From JBCCFW01 sp039029535 (GTDB lineage: Bacteria > Acidobacteriota > JBCCFW01): 52,937 nucleotides of DNA. Of this stretch, positions 50,046 to 52,937 are shown piece by piece. Each line of letters begins with the position of its first letter. Position 1 is the first letter of the stretch. A program made the translations under genes and the position numbers. The notes beneath the pieces are model-generated. The model searched no databases. It saw only the letters and a list, made by a program, of their open reading frames with translations, and was not told the origin of the DNA. The stretch is taken from contig JBCCFW010000031.1 in assembly GCA_039029535.1 (NCBI GenBank), positions 1-52,937 of the forward strand, given 5' to 3'.

Positions 50046-50351
50046 TCAGAGGATGCTCCTCCAGCCGGCCACGCCGGACACGAGCACGTTGACACCCATG
50101 TCGAGAATGCCCGCGACGTAGAAGACGATGGCGGCACGGAAGGCCAGCTTCCGCCAGCTCTTCTCCTCCAGGACCGGCACGAGACCCGTGATGCCGATGG
50201 CCTGGATCAGCAGCGCCGTGTCGAGCATCGACCAGGCGCTGAAATGAAAGCCCCCGGTGAGGGGAGAGATCAGCAAGAAGATGACCTGCACCCCCAGGAA
50301 CAGCTTCACCCGCGCCAGCTCGCCTTCGCTCGGACCGGCTGATTCGGCCAT
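50046..50351 (-). CDS. small multipass membrane protein, unknown function
   Basis: A 101-residue protein with three membrane helices: LFLGVQVIFLLISPLTGGF, LLIQAIGITGLVPVL and IVFYVAGILDMGVNVLVSG. The N-terminal 14 residues are acidic and cytosolic. No family recognised. It is convergent with the YfhO-like gene and upstream on the same strand of nothing close, so it stands alone. Confidence 0.6.
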   Translation of the reverse strand: MAESAGPSEGELARVKLFLGVQVIFLLISPLTGGFHFSAWSMLDTALLIQAIGITGLVPVLEEKSWRKLAFRAAIVFYVAGILDMGVNVLVSGVAGWRSIL

Positions 50352-50441
50352 GACTCACCTCCAAGGCTCGGCCTCGCAAGCCATGAGCGAGCCCGACCGG
50401 ACGAGCCTAGCACCTCGCGGGAGAGCGGACCGGGGACCCGG

Positions 50442-52802
50442 TCAGCGCACGCGCCCCCGGTACAGGAAGGACAGGCCATAGAGCATGGCCGCTACCACCA
50501 CCACCGCCCGGATGCCGATGACGAACGACAGGCAGACGAGGAGCCCCCCGAGCACCGAGCCGAGGAGGTTCGAGCCGTAGGCCCGCGCCGTGTCGGAGCT
50601 GCGCGAGAACGACGTCGCGAAGATGATGCCCGCGAAGAACAGCGGCGCGACCGTCAGCAGGGTGGCGAGCAGCCCACCCGTGAGCCCCTGCCCCAGGCCG
50701 AAGCCCGGTGGCAGCAGGGCGCTCACCACCAGGCTCGCGACGAGCCCGAGGTAGGCCGGGATGAGGCGCTCCGGCCGCCAGCGCAGGACGACGAGGTTGG
50801 CCAGGAGGATCATCGTCAGGATGCCGGCGATGACGACGGACGAGACGATCCACGTGCTGCCGAAGAGGAGCGAGAGCCGCGTGAGCCCCTGGAACTCCAG
50901 CAGCATGAAGGCCGAGCCGAGGAACAGGAAGTGCAGCTCCAACCCTCCTCGCAAGGATCCCGTCGTCCGCGCCAGGATCAGGAAGAGCAGCACGAGCAGC
51001 GCCGAGATCTCGAGGTAGAGGACGGGCACCGAGTTGCTCGGCAGGTAGAGGTAGGGCCAGTCGTCGGTGGGCACGAGATCCACCGGCGCGTCGAGCTGGA
51101 CGCCCGGCAGGCTGCCCCTCATGGTCAAGTCGAGCCGAGGATCGGCCGCCCGCGCTCGCGCGACCCTCTCCAGGTCACCGGAGACGAACATCCACTTCCC
51201 CCACTGCCAGGCCACCGACTGCTGGCTGTGGAAGACCAGGGGGCGCTGCTCGAAGGCCCTCGTGAGCATCTCCCGGAAGCGCGGCACCAGCCAGTCGGCC
51301 GTCGCGTCGAAGGGCATGACGAGGAGACCGTTCGGCTTGAGCAGGCGACGCGCGTTCTGGAAGCTCTCGAACGTGTAGACGAAGTGGTCGAGCTGGACGT
51401 TGGTGTAGCCCGACGCGAGCGTGTGGGAGTCGAGCGTCGCGAACACGATCAAGTCGAAGCGCTGCTCGGTGTGGTTCATGTACGCGCGGGCGTCGTTGAC
51501 CACCGCCTCGACGCGCGGGTCGCCGTAGGGGTCCTCGGGATGGATGCGACCGCCGAGCTCGACCAGGGCGGGATCGATCTCCACCGCGACCACGTGCTTC
51601 GAGCCACCACGCAAGGCGGCTGCGACGTCGTTGCCAGTCCCCGCACCGACGATGAGCACGTTGTCGGGCTCCTCCACGAGCCGATAGGCGACGTTGTAAC
51701 GCGTGTAGGGGATGCGGTCGGACAGCACGCCCTTGGGGAGGGTCTTCAGGAACTCCGGATCGAGGTTCGTCGGACGCTGGAACACCGCGTTGTTGATCTG
51801 GACGTTGTACGCGACCGGCTCCTCCACCCCATCGAGATCGACCGGCGCCCAGCTCACCTTGTGGTACGGCGACCAGAGCAACTCGGCCTCCGGTGACAGC
51901 GGTCGTCCCCAGCTCGCGATGAACACCAGCAACAGACAGGGCACCGCCGCCATGAGTCGAGGTCGCGAGCCACCGGGAACCAGCACCATGACCAGCGCGA
52001 GACCGACGGCGAACCAGCTCCACGGCGGCATCCCGAGCCAGGACACCAGCGAGAAGCTCACGATGCCGAGCAGGCTGGCGAAGACGTTGACCGAGTAGGC
52101 CACCACCGGCTCGCTCTCGGCCCGGAAGTGCCGACCGATGACCTGCCCCAGCGGCACGACCATCAGGCAGAGGAGCAAGACGAGGAGGAACAGGCAGGCC
52201 AGCGCGGCGACGTGTCCGAGCACGCCGCCGGCGTCCTGGAAGGATCGGGCGTAGAGGGCCTCGCCTCCGCCCAGGCTGAAGGACAGGTCGGGGATCGACG
52301 CGCCGGGGAAGAGGAACGAGGTCTTGACCAGCAGCGACAGCAGCACGAGACCGCCGAGCAGCCAGGTCAGCCGGATGGGTCGCTCCCAGCGCAGGCTTCC
52401 GAGCCCCAGGCCGAAGAAGACGATGAGCAGGGCCAGGTTCTTGAAGTACGCGAAGATCCGCACCTCCACCGAGAGCCAGCGGATGAGCATGATCTCGAGG
52501 AAGAGGCTCGCCGCGCTGGCGATGAAGAGCTGGATCAGACGCTGACGCCGACTGCCCGTGGCGAGCTCGAGGGTCAGCGCCTCGTCGACCTGACGCAGCA
52601 GCCCGAGCACGCGTCCGGGGAGGGCCGCCACCACGAGGAGCAGCACCGCGAAGACGGCCACGGCCGGGTAGTGGAAGTCCTCCCGCGCTCCGTACCGGAA
52701 GACGCTCGGCTTGCCCAGCGGCCCGTCGAAGTCGCAGAGGGCCAGGCCGCCGAGGAGGCCGAGCCCCGCGAGCAGGAAGATCGAGCGGAGGAACAGCGGC
52801 AT
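50442..52802 (-). CDS. membrane-embedded spermidine-synthase-like (SpeE superfamily) protein
   Basis: A 786-residue protein of three parts. Residues ~1-330 hold about nine membrane helices. Residues ~335-590 are a class I methyltransferase/aminopropyltransferase-like domain: nucleotide-binding VLIVGAGTGNDVAAAL (~381-396), acidic V-A-V-E-I-D at the end of strand two, then DARAYMNHTEQRFDLIVFATLD, the SpeE-type DAR-x-Y signature. Residues ~610-786 form five or six more helices. Such fused spermidine-synthase-like membrane proteins are common in Acidobacteriota, Deltaproteobacteria and Planctomycetota and have no proven activity; polyamine synthesis should not be assumed. The start lies 55 bp before the low-complexity window end. 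Confidence 0.82.
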   Translation of the reverse strand: MPLFLRSIFLLAGLGLLGGLALCDFDGPLGKPSVFRYGAREDFHYPAVAVFAVLLLVVAALPGRVLGLLRQVDEALTLELATGSRRQRLIQLFIASAASLFLEIMLIRWLSVEVRIFAYFKNLALLIVFFGLGLGSLRWERPIRLTWLLGGLVLLSLLVKTSFLFPGASIPDLSFSLGGGEALYARSFQDAGGVLGHVAALACLFLLVLLLCLMVVPLGQVIGRHFRAESEPVVAYSVNVFASLLGIVSFSLVSWLGMPPWSWFAVGLALVMVLVPGGSRPRLMAAVPCLLLVFIASWGRPLSPEAELLWSPYHKVSWAPVDLDGVEEPVAYNVQINNAVFQRPTNLDPEFLKTLPKGVLSDRIPYTRYNVAYRLVEEPDNVLIVGAGTGNDVAAALRGGSKHVVAVEIDPALVELGGRIHPEDPYGDPRVEAVVNDARAYMNHTEQRFDLIVFATLDSHTLASGYTNVQLDHFVYTFESFQNARRLLKPNGLLVMPFDATADWLVPRFREMLTRAFEQRPLVFHSQQSVAWQWGKWMFVSGDLERVARARAADPRLDLTMRGSLPGVQLDAPVDLVPTDDWPYLYLPSNSVPVLYLEISALLVLLFLILARTTGSLRGGLELHFLFLGSAFMLLEFQGLTRLSLLFGSTWIVSSVVIAGILTMILLANLVVLRWRPERLIPAYLGLVASLVVSALLPPGFGLGQGLTGGLLATLLTVAPLFFAGIIFATSFSRSSDTARAYGSNLLGSVLGGLLVCLSFVIGIRAVVVVAAMLYGLSFLYRGRVR

Positions 52803-52854
52803 CGGGCGGGCCTTCGGGTGACGATCGGAGGGTCGATCGCGAGCGCCCGGAGTC

Positions 52855-52937
52855 TACCCCCCCCCGCCCCCCCCCGAGCGCGCCGGGGGGCGCCGGGGGG
52901 GGCGGGGGCGCCGCGCGGCGGGGGGGCCCGGCCGGCG
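52855..52937. repeat. G/C-only low-complexity tract at right edge
   Basis: The last ~80 bases are runs of C then G with GGGGGGCGCC-like repeats and almost no A or T. Like the left edge this looks like a contig-end artefact. No gene is readable in it. Confidence 0.6.

Noticed and set aside
50442..52802. A true spermidine synthase (speE)
   Set aside because: The SpeE-like domain is embedded between membrane domains. Such fused proteins have no proven polyamine activity, so no gene symbol was given.

Overview
The window is GC-rich bacterial DNA, about two-thirds G+C by eye. It has Shine-Dalgarno-led genes, short overlapping operons and many Sec-exported modular proteins. Several secreted proteins carry calcium-type Asp/Cys repeats (thrombospondin-3 style DNC repeats and Cys-Asn-Asp repeats), a dockerin-like tail, LamG domains, FG-GAP blades, six-cysteine repeats, one IPTL-CTERM-like sorting tail, and a recurrent C-terminal fibronectin-like module. 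That mix, with DUF1538/PII, DUF4212/VC2705 symporter, DUF547 and IRBP-type S41 genes, fits an uncultured Gram-negative soil or marine lineage such as Acidobacteriota (Thermoanaerobaculia/Polarisedimenticolia-like). Myxococcota or Planctomycetota cannot be excluded. No rRNA, tRNA, CRISPR array, transposase or phage gene was seen. Both ends dissolve into C/G homopolymer-like sequence, so the window is probably a whole metagenomic contig.

Layout: 1-3.4 kb holds a gene remnant, a three-gene translationally coupled unit (a double DUF1538 membrane protein plus two PII-like proteins) and a GNAT acetyltransferase. 3.7-11.3 kb holds three large plus-strand secreted proteins: a GH9-like glycosidase with internal Ca-type repeats, a beta-rich protein with the shared C-terminal module, and an FG-GAP/TSP3/dockerin-like protein. 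11.3-15.2 kb is intracellular and regulatory: a PhyH-type oxygenase, DUF2867, a SRPBCC-ArsR pair with a perfect inverted-repeat operator, and a LysR regulator. 15.2-25.4 kb is mostly exported proteins: a propeller-like protein cut at the edge of the module, a subtilase with an IPTL-like tail, an FG-GAP protein, an OmpA-family protein, a propeller protein and a LamG protein. 25.3-25.9 kb is a gene-free, highly structured divergent spacer.

25.9-33.2 kb holds a second PhyH-type oxygenase, a helical-repeat protein, a DoxX-like membrane protein, an S41 peptidase with TPRs, an overlapping radical SAM/DUF547 pair and a TM2 protein. 33.3-41.5 kb is again secreted: RNase T2, a LamG protein, a 1235-residue PPC/VWA protein and a 13-repeat six-cysteine protein. 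41.5-52.8 kb is largely membrane: a His-motif membrane/TPR protein, a Na+:solute symporter with its DUF4212 partner, two uncharacterised proteins, a YfhO-like protein and a membrane-embedded spermidine-synthase-like protein.

The strongest leads are the shared C-terminal module on at least five secreted proteins, with one protein ending exactly at the module's first strand; the structured spacer at 25.44-25.62 kb; the radical SAM/DUF547 pair; and the GH9-like enzyme with Ca-type repeats inside its catalytic region. All functional calls are from reading the sequence; no searches were run.
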